This document shows, piece after piece, positions 1-7,619 of a stretch of 64,000 nucleotides of DNA. Made by a program: the position numbers and the translations under genes. The DNA is from Colimorpha sp045576855 (GTDB lineage Bacteria > Bacteroidota > Bacteroidia > Bacteroidales > P3). The notes beneath the pieces were generated by a model, which ran no database searches, was not told the DNA's origin, and saw only the letters and a list, made by a program, of their open reading frames with translations. How positions within the stretch are numbered: position 1 is the stretch's first letter; each line of letters starts with the position of its first letter. The stretch is from NCBI GenBank assembly GCA_045576855.1, contig JAZNHG010000002.1, positions 43,837 to 107,836 on the forward strand, given 5' to 3'.

Positions 1-1066
1 TCTCCCAGATTTTGACGGCCTCGTTGCCTATAATCTGCGGGTTGGTGAAGGCCGTGTGGACGCCGTAGCGGATGGCCGACTCGTTCATGTCGCTGTAGTA
101 GATGCTGTGCACACCGCGCTTTTGCCATTCGGGCAGCACGCCGTTGAGCAGCAGGTCTATGGTGTCGAACTTGCGGAAGGCGCGCAGTATATGGTACCAG
201 CCGAAGGGGAACAGGCTGCCGTTCGCCTTCTTGTAGGCTCCGTTGAGGTCGGGGATGGAGAGACCGAAAGCCACCAGCTTGTCGTTTTCGTCGACAACAA
301 ACTGCACAAAGTCGAGGTTGACAAACGGGAAATACTCGTCAATGTAGACCTTGATCTCCTTCTCGGTCATGGGCACGAAGTCGTAGAGGTCCTTGAAGCT
401 CTCGTTGATGGCGTGGAAGAACTGCCAGGCATAGGGTATAAGCTCCTTGCGGCGCTTGACCTTGACCAAGTGCAGATGGTACTTCTCCATGATGAGCTTG
501 TTGAGGCGGGCCACCTTGTCGGGCACAGGCTGGTTGGCCTGCATGGAGTATTGCTGCCACTTGCACTTAATTTCGTAGCCGGCACGCTCGACGAAACGGA
601 TGTAATACTCCGGATTGTAGAGGGTGGAGATATTCTGCCGGGCGTCGAAATTGTCTATCACCCAGCACTCCTTGTCCATATCGGTGAAGCCGAAGGGGCC
701 CTCGATTTCGGTCATGCCGTGGGCCTTGCCGTACTCCACCACCTTGTCGAGCAGGGCGGTGAAGACGTCGTAATCCTCGATGAAGTCGAACCATCCGAAG
801 CGGACAGCCTTCTTGTTCCAGTGTTCGTTGATGGTGCGGTTGATGATAGCCGCCACACGGCCCACCACCTTGCCGTCGCGCCAGGCCAGATAGAGCTCGC
901 GCGAGCAGTGCTCCAGCGACGGGTTCTTGTCGCCGAGCAGGTTCATCTCGTCGAAGTTCAGCGCCGGAATATACGTCGGCACATCCTTGAACAGCTTGTT
1001 GGGGAAGGCGATAAACTTCCTCAATTCGCTGCGTTTCTCGACGGTTTTGATTATAATGTCAGACAT
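1..1066 (-). CDS. GNAT-like N-acyltransferase, partial (C-terminus outside window)
   Basis: The reading frame starts at the ATG at 1066 (MSDIIIKTVEKRSELRK) and is still open at the left edge after 355 codons. The protein is soluble and has acyl-CoA N-acyltransferase character: a GKVVGRVAAIINR strand typical of the GNAT core near residue 75, an EGPFGFTDMD segment near residue 130, and a second GNAT-like half with KLVAFGLSIPDLN near residue 290. It lies 38 bp downstream of serine palmitoyltransferase on the same strand, so it is probably co-transcribed. That neighbourhood suggests a role in N-acylating a sphingoid base, since a bacterial ceramide synthase of the acyltransferase superfamily is known in Caulobacter. 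The role is inference; the family assignment is reasonably secure. Confidence 0.75.
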   Translation of the reverse strand, partial: MSDIIIKTVEKRSELRKFIAFPNKLFKDVPTYIPALNFDEMNLLGDKNPSLEHCSRELYLAWRDGKVVGRVAAIINRTINEHWNKKAVRFGWFDFIEDYDVFTALLDKVVEYGKAHGMTEIEGPFGFTDMDKECWVIDNFDARQNISTLYNPEYYIRFVERAGYEIKCKWQQYSMQANQPVPDKVARLNKLIMEKYHLHLVKVKRRKELIPYAWQFFHAINESFKDLYDFVPMTEKEIKVYIDEYFPFVNLDFVQFVVDENDKLVAFGLSIPDLNGAYKKANGSLFPFGWYHILRAFRKFDTIDLLLNGVLPEWQKRGVHSIYYSDMNESAIRYGVHTAFTNPQIIGNEAVKIWE

Positions 1067-1104
1067 ATACTTTCGTATTATCTACTATACTACTGTCTAC
1101 CCGA

Positions 1105-2298
1105 CTACTGAATCACACCCTGCTTCTTGAAGGCTCGGTATATCTTCTCCACACCGGTGTCTATCTGCTCGTGCGTGTGAGTGGCCATGAGGGCGAAGCG
1201 GATGAGGGTTTCGTCGCTGGGCACGGCGGGGCTGATGACGGGCGTGACGAACACACCGTCCTCGAGCAGCTCGTGCGTGATGGTGAAGGTCTTCACATTG
1301 TCGCGTATGAACAGGGGTATGATGGGGGTCTGCGTGTTGCCAATCTCGAAGCCCAGGTCCTTGAATGCCTTGAGGGCATAGCGCTGGTTGTCCCACAGGG
1401 CGGCGTTGCGCTCGGGTTCGCTGCGCATGATGTGGAGCGCCTCGAGCACCGACGCCGTGCTGGCGGGGGTGATGCTGGCGGTGAAGATATAGGGCCGCAC
1501 GGAGTGTTTCATCCAGTTGATGGTCTCTTTGTCGGCAGCGATAAATCCGCCCACCGATGCCAGACTCTTGCTGAATGTGCCCATGACGAGCTCCACGTCG
1601 TTCAGTTTGCCGAAGTGGTCGCAGGTGCCACGGCCCTCACGACCGAAGACGCCGAGGCCGTGAGCCTCGTCCACCATCAGCGTGGCGCCGTATTTGGCAC
1701 AGATATCCACCATCTTGTCCACGTGGGCCACATCGCCTTCCATCGAGAAGACGCCGTCGGTGACTACCAGTTTCGAAGCCTCGAGGGGCACCTTGGCCAG
1801 CACACGCTCCAGGTCGGCCATGTCGTTGTGGCGGTATTTCTGTGTGGTGGCGATGGTAATCAGGCGGCCCTCCATGATAGAGGCGTGCACACGCTCGTCG
1901 TAGAAGAGGTAGTCGCCACGGCCGCAGATGTTGGGAATAACACCGCTATTGGCCAGGAAACCGGCCGAGAAGAGCATCACACCGTCCTTGCCGAGGAACT
2001 CGGCCAACTCGTCCTGCAGCTGGATATGGATGTCCAGCGTGCCGTTGAGGAAGGGCGACCCGGCGCAGCCAGTGCCGTACTTGTCTATGGCCCGCTTGGC
2101 TGCCTCCTTCAGGCGCGGGTCGTTGGTGAGCCCCAGATAGCTGTTGCTGCCGAACATCAGTATCGGGTGGTCGTGCCCGGTGACGTACACTTCGGTGTTC
2201 TGCTCGCTGCAGATGGGGGTGAAGTAGGGATAAATACCCAAGGCTCTCATCTCTTGGGGGTAGGTGTATTGGGCTAACTTTTGCTGTAGCGGTTTCAT
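1105..2298 (-). CDS. spt: serine palmitoyltransferase (alpha-oxoamine synthase)
   Basis: This 397-residue PLP enzyme is predicted to condense L-serine with a long-chain acyl-CoA to 3-ketosphinganine, the first step of the sphingolipid synthesis that is characteristic of Bacteroidales. It has the alpha-oxoamine synthase features in order: GSNSYLGL near residue 50, GSPFLNGT near 80, VDEAHGLGVFG near 205 and the PLP lysine in GTFSKSLASVGG near 240. Its length is normal. The related glycine C-acetyltransferase in this window (25048-26229) differs clearly, having VDESHSAGVVG and TLGKAFGG. BioF remains a possible alternative, but the FGSNSYLGLTNDPRL start and the coupling to an acyltransferase gene favour Spt. 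rpiB-deoC lie upstream, 56 bp away. Confidence 0.85.
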   Translation of the reverse strand: MKPLQQKLAQYTYPQEMRALGIYPYFTPICSEQNTEVYVTGHDHPILMFGSNSYLGLTNDPRLKEAAKRAIDKYGTGCAGSPFLNGTLDIHIQLQDELAEFLGKDGVMLFSAGFLANSGVIPNICGRGDYLFYDERVHASIMEGRLITIATTQKYRHNDMADLERVLAKVPLEASKLVVTDGVFSMEGDVAHVDKMVDICAKYGATLMVDEAHGLGVFGREGRGTCDHFGKLNDVELVMGTFSKSLASVGGFIAADKETINWMKHSVRPYIFTASITPASTASVLEALHIMRSEPERNAALWDNQRYALKAFKDLGFEIGNTQTPIIPLFIRDNVKTFTITHELLEDGVFVTPVISPAVPSDETLIRFALMATHTHEQIDTGVEKIYRAFKKQGVIQ

Positions 2299-2354
2299 AT
2301 TCTTATATTATTTCAAACTGCAAAGAAACGAAAATTTTCCCAATCAGCAATGAA

Positions 2355-3104
2355 TTAAAATGTTAAAAGTGAAAACAAACTTTCGGTGAGGCTGCTGGCA
2401 CCTATTCTAAATGTCTGTTTATTAAGGTATTCATCGCCCATGATTTTTTTTGCCATCGCGGCATAGAGCAGGGCGTCTTCCGCTTTTCTGATGCCTCCGG
2501 CAGCTTTGAATCCGACAGTTTTTTTACATTTTTTAACGTTGTCTTTAATAACATTTAACATTATCTCGGCCGCTTCGGGGGTGGCACCCGCGCTGCCTTT
2601 GCCGGTGGAGGTCTTGATGAAGTCGGCGCCACCGTCGATGGCCAGCTGTGCGGCCCGGGCCACCTGGGGGCCGGTCAGCTCGCAGGTCTCCAGTATCACC
2701 TTCAGCGTGGCACCGGTGCAGGCGCGGCGCATGGCCGCCACCTCGTCGCGCAGAGCCTCCTCGCGGCCCTGTAGCAGGCCACGGTTGATGACTATGTCCA
2801 CCTCGTCGGCCCCGTCGGCCACAGCCTGGCGCACCTCCGCCACCTTCAGCGGCAGCGGCAGCTGGCCGTGAGGAAAGGCGCCCGCCACCGAAGCCACGCG
2901 GATATCGCTCCCGTCCAGGGCGCGGCGGGCGACGGAGACAAAGCGGGGATAGACGCACACGGCGGCCACACACCGGCCGTCGGCCAGGTCCATCTCGCGC
3001 GTGCGGAGGCAGAAGGCCCGGACCGACTCGTCGGTGTCGGTACCCGTGAGCGTGGTATTGTCGATGCAGGCAAAGAGCCTTCGGGCCAGGTCGCTGTCCA
3101 TCAT
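2355..3104 (-). CDS. deoC: deoxyribose-phosphate aldolase
   Basis: DeoC cleaves 2-deoxyribose-5-phosphate to glyceraldehyde-3-phosphate and acetaldehyde in nucleoside salvage. The 249-residue protein shows the class I aldolase lysine in FIKTSTGKGSAGATPE, the second conserved lysine in VGFKAAGGIR and the early IDNTTLTGTDT strand. The start is placed at the ATG at 3104, because this ATG overlaps the rpiB stop codon in an ATGA. A longer open frame upstream reads through rpiB in the wrong frame and yields an Arg/His-rich non-natural sequence. Coupling to rpiB makes sense, as both act on pentose phosphates. The C-terminus ends in a plain SLFSLLTF. Confidence 0.9.
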   Translation of the reverse strand: MMDSDLARRLFACIDNTTLTGTDTDESVRAFCLRTREMDLADGRCVAAVCVYPRFVSVARRALDGSDIRVASVAGAFPHGQLPLPLKVAEVRQAVADGADEVDIVINRGLLQGREEALRDEVAAMRRACTGATLKVILETCELTGPQVARAAQLAIDGGADFIKTSTGKGSAGATPEAAEIMLNVIKDNVKKCKKTVGFKAAGGIRKAEDALLYAAMAKKIMGDEYLNKQTFRIGASSLTESLFSLLTF

Positions 3105-3541
3105 AGCAACTGGCTTATCTTCTCCACGCGGCGCTGATGGCGGCCTCCCTCGAAGGGGGTGTCCAGGTACTCGTCCACAATCTGCATGGCCGTGGCCTCG
3201 TCTATGAAGCGGGCTGGCATGGAGATGCAGTTGCAATCGTTGTGCTGGCGGCCCAGATGGGCTATCTCGGGAGTCCAGCACAGGGCACAACGCACATGGC
3301 GATACTTGTTCACGGTCATCTGCACCCCGTTGCCGCTGCCGCATATCACAATGCCGCGGCGGTATTCGCCACGCTCCAGCGCGCTGCCCACCTGATGGGC
3401 AAAGTCGGGATAGTCGCAGCTCTCGGTGCTGTGGGTGCCATAGTCGCGCACGTCCAATCCGCGAGCCTGCAGATGTTCAATCACTTTCAGTTTCAGTTCG
3501 TAGCCCGCATGGTCGCAGGCGATAGGTATGATTTCTTTCAT
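3101..3541 (-). CDS. rpiB: ribose-5-phosphate isomerase B
   Basis: RpiB interconverts ribose-5-phosphate and ribulose-5-phosphate in the non-oxidative pentose phosphate pathway. The 146-residue sequence begins with the typical IACDHAGYELK and contains GIVICGSGNGVQMTVNK, in which the cysteine is the catalytic base of this family, followed by the RQHNDCN segment. Length matches the family. It is the first gene of the leftward rpiB-deoC-(spt-GNAT) group and has a Bacteroidetes-type -7 box about 20 bp upstream. The gene faces away from the proposed replication origin. Confidence 0.93.
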   Translation of the reverse strand: MKEIIPIACDHAGYELKLKVIEHLQARGLDVRDYGTHSTESCDYPDFAHQVGSALERGEYRRGIVICGSGNGVQMTVNKYRHVRCALCWTPEIAHLGRQHNDCNCISMPARFIDEATAMQIVDEYLDTPFEGGRHQRRVEKISQLL

Positions 3542-3561
3542 ATAGCAGCAATATTTTTTTG

Positions 3562-3569
3562 CAAAGGTA
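3562..3569 (-). promoter_or_regulatory. -7 promoter box for rpiB operon
   Basis: The minus strand reads TACCTTTG here, a match to the Bacteroidetes TAnnTTTG -7 element, about 21 bp before the rpiB ATG. I see no TTTG -33 box at the usual spacing, so this is a partial match. Confidence 0.5.
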
Positions 3570-3604
3570 CGTTAATTTCCCCGACCGCAGAGCCACAGGC
3601 CGAC

Positions 3605-3960
3605 AATTATTTTCAACACCGTATGTTGAAACCGCTGTTGAATCCGGCTGAAAACCCTGTTGGAAACTTCCGCATGTTGATAAAAGAGCCCCTTTTCACA
3701 GCTTTCTCAACAAAAACATTCCGCGCTAAGTGGCAAATCGCAATTTTCACAAAAGGCTGTTACCACAGGTTTCAACAAATGGTTGACAAAACCGCCTTCG
3801 GCATGGAAAACAAACCTTTGGCCGGTGGAAAACATTGTGAATAGGAGTGAAAAAATAAGTTTTCAACACCGCCGTTAGCCCGTTTTTCAACCAAACTAAC
3901 ACCCAAAATAATAAACAAAACATAAAATAAATTTAAGAAATAATATTGTTAGAGGTTAAT
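3605..3960. other. candidate chromosomal replication origin (DnaA-box cluster and AT-rich unwinding element)
   Basis: This non-coding stretch holds a dense set of DnaA-box-like 9-mers on both strands. Examples are TTTTCAACA at 3610-3618 and 3860-3868, the reverse complement of TTATCAACA at 3675-3683, TTTCAACA-type octamers at 3624-3631 (reverse), 3636-3643 (reverse, one mismatch) and 3770-3777, TTTCCAACA reverse at 3658-3666, CTTTTCACA at 3692-3700 and ATTTTCACA at 3743-3751. TTATCCACA is the canonical box and TTATCAACA a known variant. An almost purely A+T stretch follows at 3899-3958, like a DNA unwinding element. Genes diverge on both sides, as expected at an origin. dnaA is not nearby, which is not unusual outside Proteobacteria and Firmicutes. 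Function is inferred. Confidence 0.55.
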
Positions 3961-4080
3961 TGGATTAGGTCGGATGTAGGATTAGGTCGGAGCTTTGAGG
4001 TCGGAGGTAGGAGGTTGGATTAGGTCGAAGGCAGGTAAGGATATCCAACCACCGAGCTCCAACCTCCGACCTAATTGGGG
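3960..4080. repeat. direct and inverted repeats of a TTAGGTCGGAG motif
   Basis: The motif ATTAGGTCGGA occurs at about 3964 and 3981, with shortened forms at about 3997 and 4019. The right end (about 4054-4075) contains its inverse, CTCCGACCTAATT, so the segment can fold back on itself. It lies between the AT-rich stretch and the 11-bp iterons of the proposed origin. Confidence 0.6.
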
Positions 4081-4082
4081 TC

Positions 4083-4189
4083 ATCCTACCACCAACGTAC
4101 CATCAACGTACCATCAACGTACCATCAACCTACCACCATCCTACCACCATCCTACCACCATCCTACCACCATCCTACCACCATCCTACC
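4083..4189. repeat. tandem 11-bp iterons (nine full copies plus a partial)
   Basis: Nine consecutive 11-bp units are visible: one ATCCTACCACC, three AACGTACCATC, one AACCTACCACC and four ATCCTACCACC, followed by a partial unit. The period is exactly 11 bp and the units differ at few positions. They lie between the AT-rich stretch and the first plus-strand gene. They resemble protein-binding iterons rather than a coding repeat, because the open frame through them is short and has no homology I recognise. Confidence 0.85.
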
Positions 4190-4339
4190 TATTTAACATT
4201 TCGGACGCCTGAAAAAAACGACGGTGGTGAGTACAAAAAGCGCGTCTGATGTGCTCCAAACCCTCTCGCGCCAATTCGGAAACGGGGCGTTTTCCCGTGT
4301 GAACATGTAATTTATACGCGCCATGTAATTTTTTTTTAT

Positions 4340-4347
4340 TATTTTTG
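4340..4347 (+). promoter_or_regulatory. -7 promoter box for the TIR-WG/nadA operon
   Basis: TATTTTTG matches the Bacteroidetes -7 consensus TAnnTTTG and lies 28 bp before the ATG at 4375. No clear TTTG -33 box is present; the upstream DNA is a T-rich run. Confidence 0.55.
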
Positions 4348-4374
4348 CAATTTCATAACATACATGCAAAAGGT

Positions 4375-5616
4375 ATGAATAGGGACGTATTTATAAGCTA
4401 TAGTCGCCGGAACTTCGACGCAGTGATGGAGATAAAGAACCAGATAGACCGCACCTGCGGTACCGAATGCTGGATCGACCTGAAGGGTATCGAGAGCGGT
4501 TCGGAGATGTTTCTGCGCGACATCGTGGGCGGCATCGACGCCTGCAAGGTGTTCCTCTTTATGCTCAGCCGCGAGTCGATGGAGTCGGAGTACGCCCTGC
4601 TGGAGCTCAACTACGCCAAAGAGAAGGGCAAGCGCGTGGTGCTGGTCAATATCGACGACTGCCGTATGAACGGCGTGTTCCTGTTCAAATACAGCCTCAC
4701 CGATACCATAGCCTGGAACAACCCGCCCCAGCGCGAGAAACTGCTGCGCGATGTCGCCCGCTGGATTGGCGGCAATGTGGCAGAGCCCAAGGACGAGTTG
4801 CTGCTGCCAGTGCAGCGCGGCGGTAAATGGGGTTATGCTAACCTTAACGGAGATATTGTTATTCCTTGCCAGTGGAAATGGGCTGACAATTTCAGTGAAG
4901 GGCTGGCAAGAGTTCAGTCCGGCAGTAAAGCATTCGGCTTTATCGATAAAAACGGACGAATTGTTATCCCCTGCCAGTGGTACGATGTACTTTCTTTCAG
5001 CGAAGGACTAGCAAAAGTATGGGACGGCAACAACAGAAAACAAGGCTATATTGACAAGAACGGCCGCATCGTCATACCTGGCCAATGGAAATCTGCATAC
5101 TCTTTCAGCGAAGGACTGGCAAGAGTCGAGGACAGCAACGGTAAATGGGGATTTATTGACAAGAACGGCCGCACAGTCATCCCATTCCAATGGAAGTGGG
5201 CTTATGGGTTCGGAGAAAATGTTGCTCCAGTAAAGGACAACAACGGCAATTATGTTTTTATTGACAAAAATGGACGTATAGCTATTCCATGCAAGTATGT
5301 AATGGCCTATTCTTTCCATGACGGATTAGCCTACGTAAAGGATTGTAATGGAAAAAAAGGATTTATTGATAAAAGCGGTCAAATCATCCTTCCCCATTCA
5401 AATGATTCATACATCCCATATTTCACGGAGGGGCTTGCTGCAGGAAAGGAATGTGGTAAAGCAGGTTTTTTTGACAAAAATGGACAAGTAGTCATACCAT
5501 ACGAGTGGAAAGAAGCCTATAATTTCAGCGAAGGAGTGGCACAAGTCACGGACAACAACGGTAAAGAGGCATATATAGACAAGACCGGCCGCGTGGTGCT
5601 TTGGCGTACAGAATGA
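4375..5616 (+). CDS. TIR domain protein with WG repeats
   Basis: The 413-residue protein starts at the ATG at 4375, directly before DVFISYSRRNFDA; a TTG ten codons upstream is in frame but lies on the promoter. Residues 1-135 form a TIR domain: VFISYS, CWIDLKGIESGSEMF, and SEYALLELNYA carrying the probable catalytic glutamate of TIR NAD hydrolases. Residues 145-413 are eight WG-type beta repeats of the form GFIDKNGRIVIP..W..A..FSEGLA, the last partial. WG repeats are thought to be binding modules. No signal peptide or membrane segment is seen, so it is likely cytoplasmic. It begins an operon with a PD-(D/E)XK nuclease and nadA. Bacterial TIR proteins often act in anti-phage defence by degrading NAD+; that role is inferred here. 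Confidence 0.85.
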   Translation: MNRDVFISYSRRNFDAVMEIKNQIDRTCGTECWIDLKGIESGSEMFLRDIVGGIDACKVFLFMLSRESMESEYALLELNYAKEKGKRVVLVNIDDCRMNGVFLFKYSLTDTIAWNNPPQREKLLRDVARWIGGNVAEPKDELLLPVQRGGKWGYANLNGDIVIPCQWKWADNFSEGLARVQSGSKAFGFIDKNGRIVIPCQWYDVLSFSEGLAKVWDGNNRKQGYIDKNGRIVIPGQWKSAYSFSEGLARVEDSNGKWGFIDKNGRTVIPFQWKWAYGFGENVAPVKDNNGNYVFIDKNGRIAIPCKYVMAYSFHDGLAYVKDCNGKKGFIDKSGQIILPHSNDSYIPYFTEGLAAGKECGKAGFFDKNGQVVIPYEWKEAYNFSEGVAQVTDNNGKEAYIDKTGRVVLWRTE

Positions 5617-5639
5617 TATAATCAACCAATAGAGGCATT

Positions 5640-6668
5640 ATGAGCAACGAGGAAGCGAAAAGCAAGATTATTGAAAGTGTTGGCAGCGGTGGGTTGTACA
5701 ACGCCATAGCAAACATTATAAGTGATGCCCGGAGCAAAGCCTACCGTGCTGTCAATTTCGTTATGGTGCAGGCATACTGGGAAATCGGCCGGCTGATTAC
5801 CGAAGATGAGCTGAATGGGCAGCGCGCGGCCTATGGCAAGGAAGTGCTGAAACATCTTGCTGCACGACTGACCAAGGATTACGGCAAAGGCTTTGACGAA
5901 AGAGAATTGCGCAAGATGTGCCAGTTTTACAAATACTTCCAAATTCGGGACACACTGCGTCCCGAATTGAGCTGGTCGCATTACCGCCGACTGTTAAGCG
6001 TTGAAAACGAGAAGGCTCGGGTGTGGTATATGAACGAGGCCGCCGATGCTACGTGGTCTACCCGTCAGCTCGACCGACAGATATCCACGCTGTATTACGA
6101 GCGTCTGCTGGCCAGCCGCGACAAGTCGCCCGTGATAGAAGAGGCCAAGGAGAAGATGGCCCAGCTGCAGCCGCAGGATGTCTTTCACGACCCCTATGTG
6201 CTTGAGTTTCTCAATCTGAAAGACTATCCCGCCCTGCACGAGAGCAACATGGAGAAGGCACTGATAGACAATCTTCAAAGTTTCCTGCTGGAGCTGGGGA
6301 CCGGTTTCTGCTTTGTGGCTCGGCAAAAGAGGATGCGCTATGGCGACGACGATTTCTATATCGACCTGGTCTTTTACCACAGCCGGCTTAAATGCCACGT
6401 GCTGATAGACCTCAAGATGGGCAAGCTCACACACGCCGATGTGGGGCAGATGGATAGCTATATCCGTATGTTCGACGACCTGTACAAGGCCGAGGACGAC
6501 AATCCGACAATTGGTCTCATACTGTGTTCGGAGAAGAACGAGGCTGTGGCCCGCTATTCGGTGCTTGCCGACGGGAAGCAGATGTTTGCCGCAAAGTATA
6601 TGACTTATCTTCCCACTGAGGAGGAGTTGACAAACGAAATAATAAAATCAATAGCAAATACACAATGA
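5640..6668 (+). CDS. YhcG-type PD-(D/E)XK nuclease (DUF1016 family)
   Basis: The 342-residue protein has the two-part DUF1016/YhcG layout. An N-terminal helical domain (residues 20-150) carries AYWEIGRLI near residue 45 and ELSWSHYRRLL near 110. The C-terminal nuclease fold has YIDLVFYHSRLKCHVLIDLK near residue 235-255, which supplies the D...(E/D)xK catalytic residues (here IDLK). Length is full. It lies 23 bp after the TIR-WG gene and its stop codon overlaps the nadA start (ATGA). YhcG-type proteins occur often in defence islands and restriction loci and are thought to cleave DNA; the substrate here is unknown. Confidence 0.85.
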   Translation: MSNEEAKSKIIESVGSGGLYNAIANIISDARSKAYRAVNFVMVQAYWEIGRLITEDELNGQRAAYGKEVLKHLAARLTKDYGKGFDERELRKMCQFYKYFQIRDTLRPELSWSHYRRLLSVENEKARVWYMNEAADATWSTRQLDRQISTLYYERLLASRDKSPVIEEAKEKMAQLQPQDVFHDPYVLEFLNLKDYPALHESNMEKALIDNLQSFLLELGTGFCFVARQKRMRYGDDDFYIDLVFYHSRLKCHVLIDLKMGKLTHADVGQMDSYIRMFDDLYKAEDDNPTIGLILCSEKNEAVARYSVLADGKQMFAAKYMTYLPTEEELTNEIIKSIANTQ

Positions 6669-7612
6669 CCAACGAAGAACTGAAGCAGGAAATACTGCGA
6701 CTGAAACGGGAGAAGAACGCTGTCATCCTCGGCCACTACTACCAGCGGCACGAGATACAGGAGTTGTCCGACTATGTGGGCGACAGCCTGGCACTGGCCC
6801 AGGAGGCCCAGCGCACAGAGGCGGATATCATCGTCTTCTGCGGCGTGCATTTCATGGCCGAGACGGCCAAGATTCTCAACCCCCAGCGCAAGGTGCTGCT
6901 GCCCGACATGGAAGCCTCCTGCTCTCTGGCCGAGAGCTGTCGCGCCGACGAGTTTGCCGCCTTCAAGGCCCAGCACCCCGACCATATGGTGATATCCTAT
7001 GTCAACTGCAGTGCCGAAATCAAGGCCCTCAGCGACCTTATCTGCACCTCCGGCAATGCTGAGAAACTGGTGCGTTCGCTGCCCGCAGAGCAGAAGATTA
7101 TCTTCGCCCCGGACCGCAATCTGGGCGGCTACATCAACCAGGTGACAGGTCGCCAGATGGTGCTCTGGAACGGCGTATGCACCGTGCACGACGCCATGCA
7201 GGCCGAGGCGGTGCTGCAGCTGAAGGCCGAGCATCCCGGCGCGCCCGTCGTAGCGCATCCCGAATGCAACCCGGCGCTGCTGCGGGTGGCCGACTTTGTG
7301 GGTTCCACCAAGGCTATGTTGAGCTATATCAAGGCTAGTGACGCCAAGCAGTTCATCGTGGCTACCGAGACGGGCATCCTCTATGAGATGAAGCGCGAGA
7401 ATCCCGGCAAGGATTTCGTCACCCTGCGCGACAACAAGAGCTGTGCCTGCGACGACTGCGCCTATATGAAGCTCAACACCCTGGACAAGCTATACAGATG
7501 CCTGCGCGACGAGCAGCCCGAGATACTGATGGACGCCGAGATGATAGAGAAAGCCAAGCGCCCCATCGTCCGCATGCTCGAGATGAGCCGCCAGCTGGGC
7601 ATCATCAAATAG
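6665..7612 (+). CDS. nadA: quinolinate synthase A
   Basis: NadA condenses iminoaspartate with dihydroxyacetone phosphate to quinolinate in de novo NAD synthesis, using a [4Fe-4S] cluster. The 315-residue protein has VILGHYYQRHEIQELSDYVGDSL at its start (only partly quoted as the family signature HYYQ...E) and the three cluster cysteines in YVNCSAEIK, HPECNPALL and CACDDCAYMKLNTL. It overlaps the YhcG stop by ATGA, so it is translationally coupled to a nuclease gene and a TIR gene. No nadB or nadC is seen in the window. Placing an NAD-biosynthesis gene behind a likely NAD-consuming TIR protein is noteworthy. Confidence 0.95.
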   Translation: MTNEELKQEILRLKREKNAVILGHYYQRHEIQELSDYVGDSLALAQEAQRTEADIIVFCGVHFMAETAKILNPQRKVLLPDMEASCSLAESCRADEFAAFKAQHPDHMVISYVNCSAEIKALSDLICTSGNAEKLVRSLPAEQKIIFAPDRNLGGYINQVTGRQMVLWNGVCTVHDAMQAEAVLQLKAEHPGAPVVAHPECNPALLRVADFVGSTKAMLSYIKASDAKQFIVATETGILYEMKRENPGKDFVTLRDNKSCACDDCAYMKLNTLDKLYRCLRDEQPEILMDAEMIEKAKRPIVRMLEMSRQLGIIK

Positions 7613-7619
7613 CTATGCT

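Noticed and set aside
56..1111. Plus-strand open frame of 351 codons at the left edge
   Set aside because: It is antisense to the GNAT-like gene and has a Val/Leu/His-rich, non-natural composition; the minus strand gives a coherent protein.
2355..3344. Longer 329-residue DeoC starting at 3344
   Set aside because: The extra 80 residues are an out-of-frame reading of rpiB; the ATGA overlap at 3104 is the natural start.
4083..4189. Possible CRISPR array
   Set aside because: Units are 11 bp and directly adjacent, with no spacers and no cas genes nearby.
3995..4249. Small gene of 84 codons through the iterons
   Set aside because: The translation is mostly the repeat (YHHPTTILPPS); it has no promoter and no plausible protein start.
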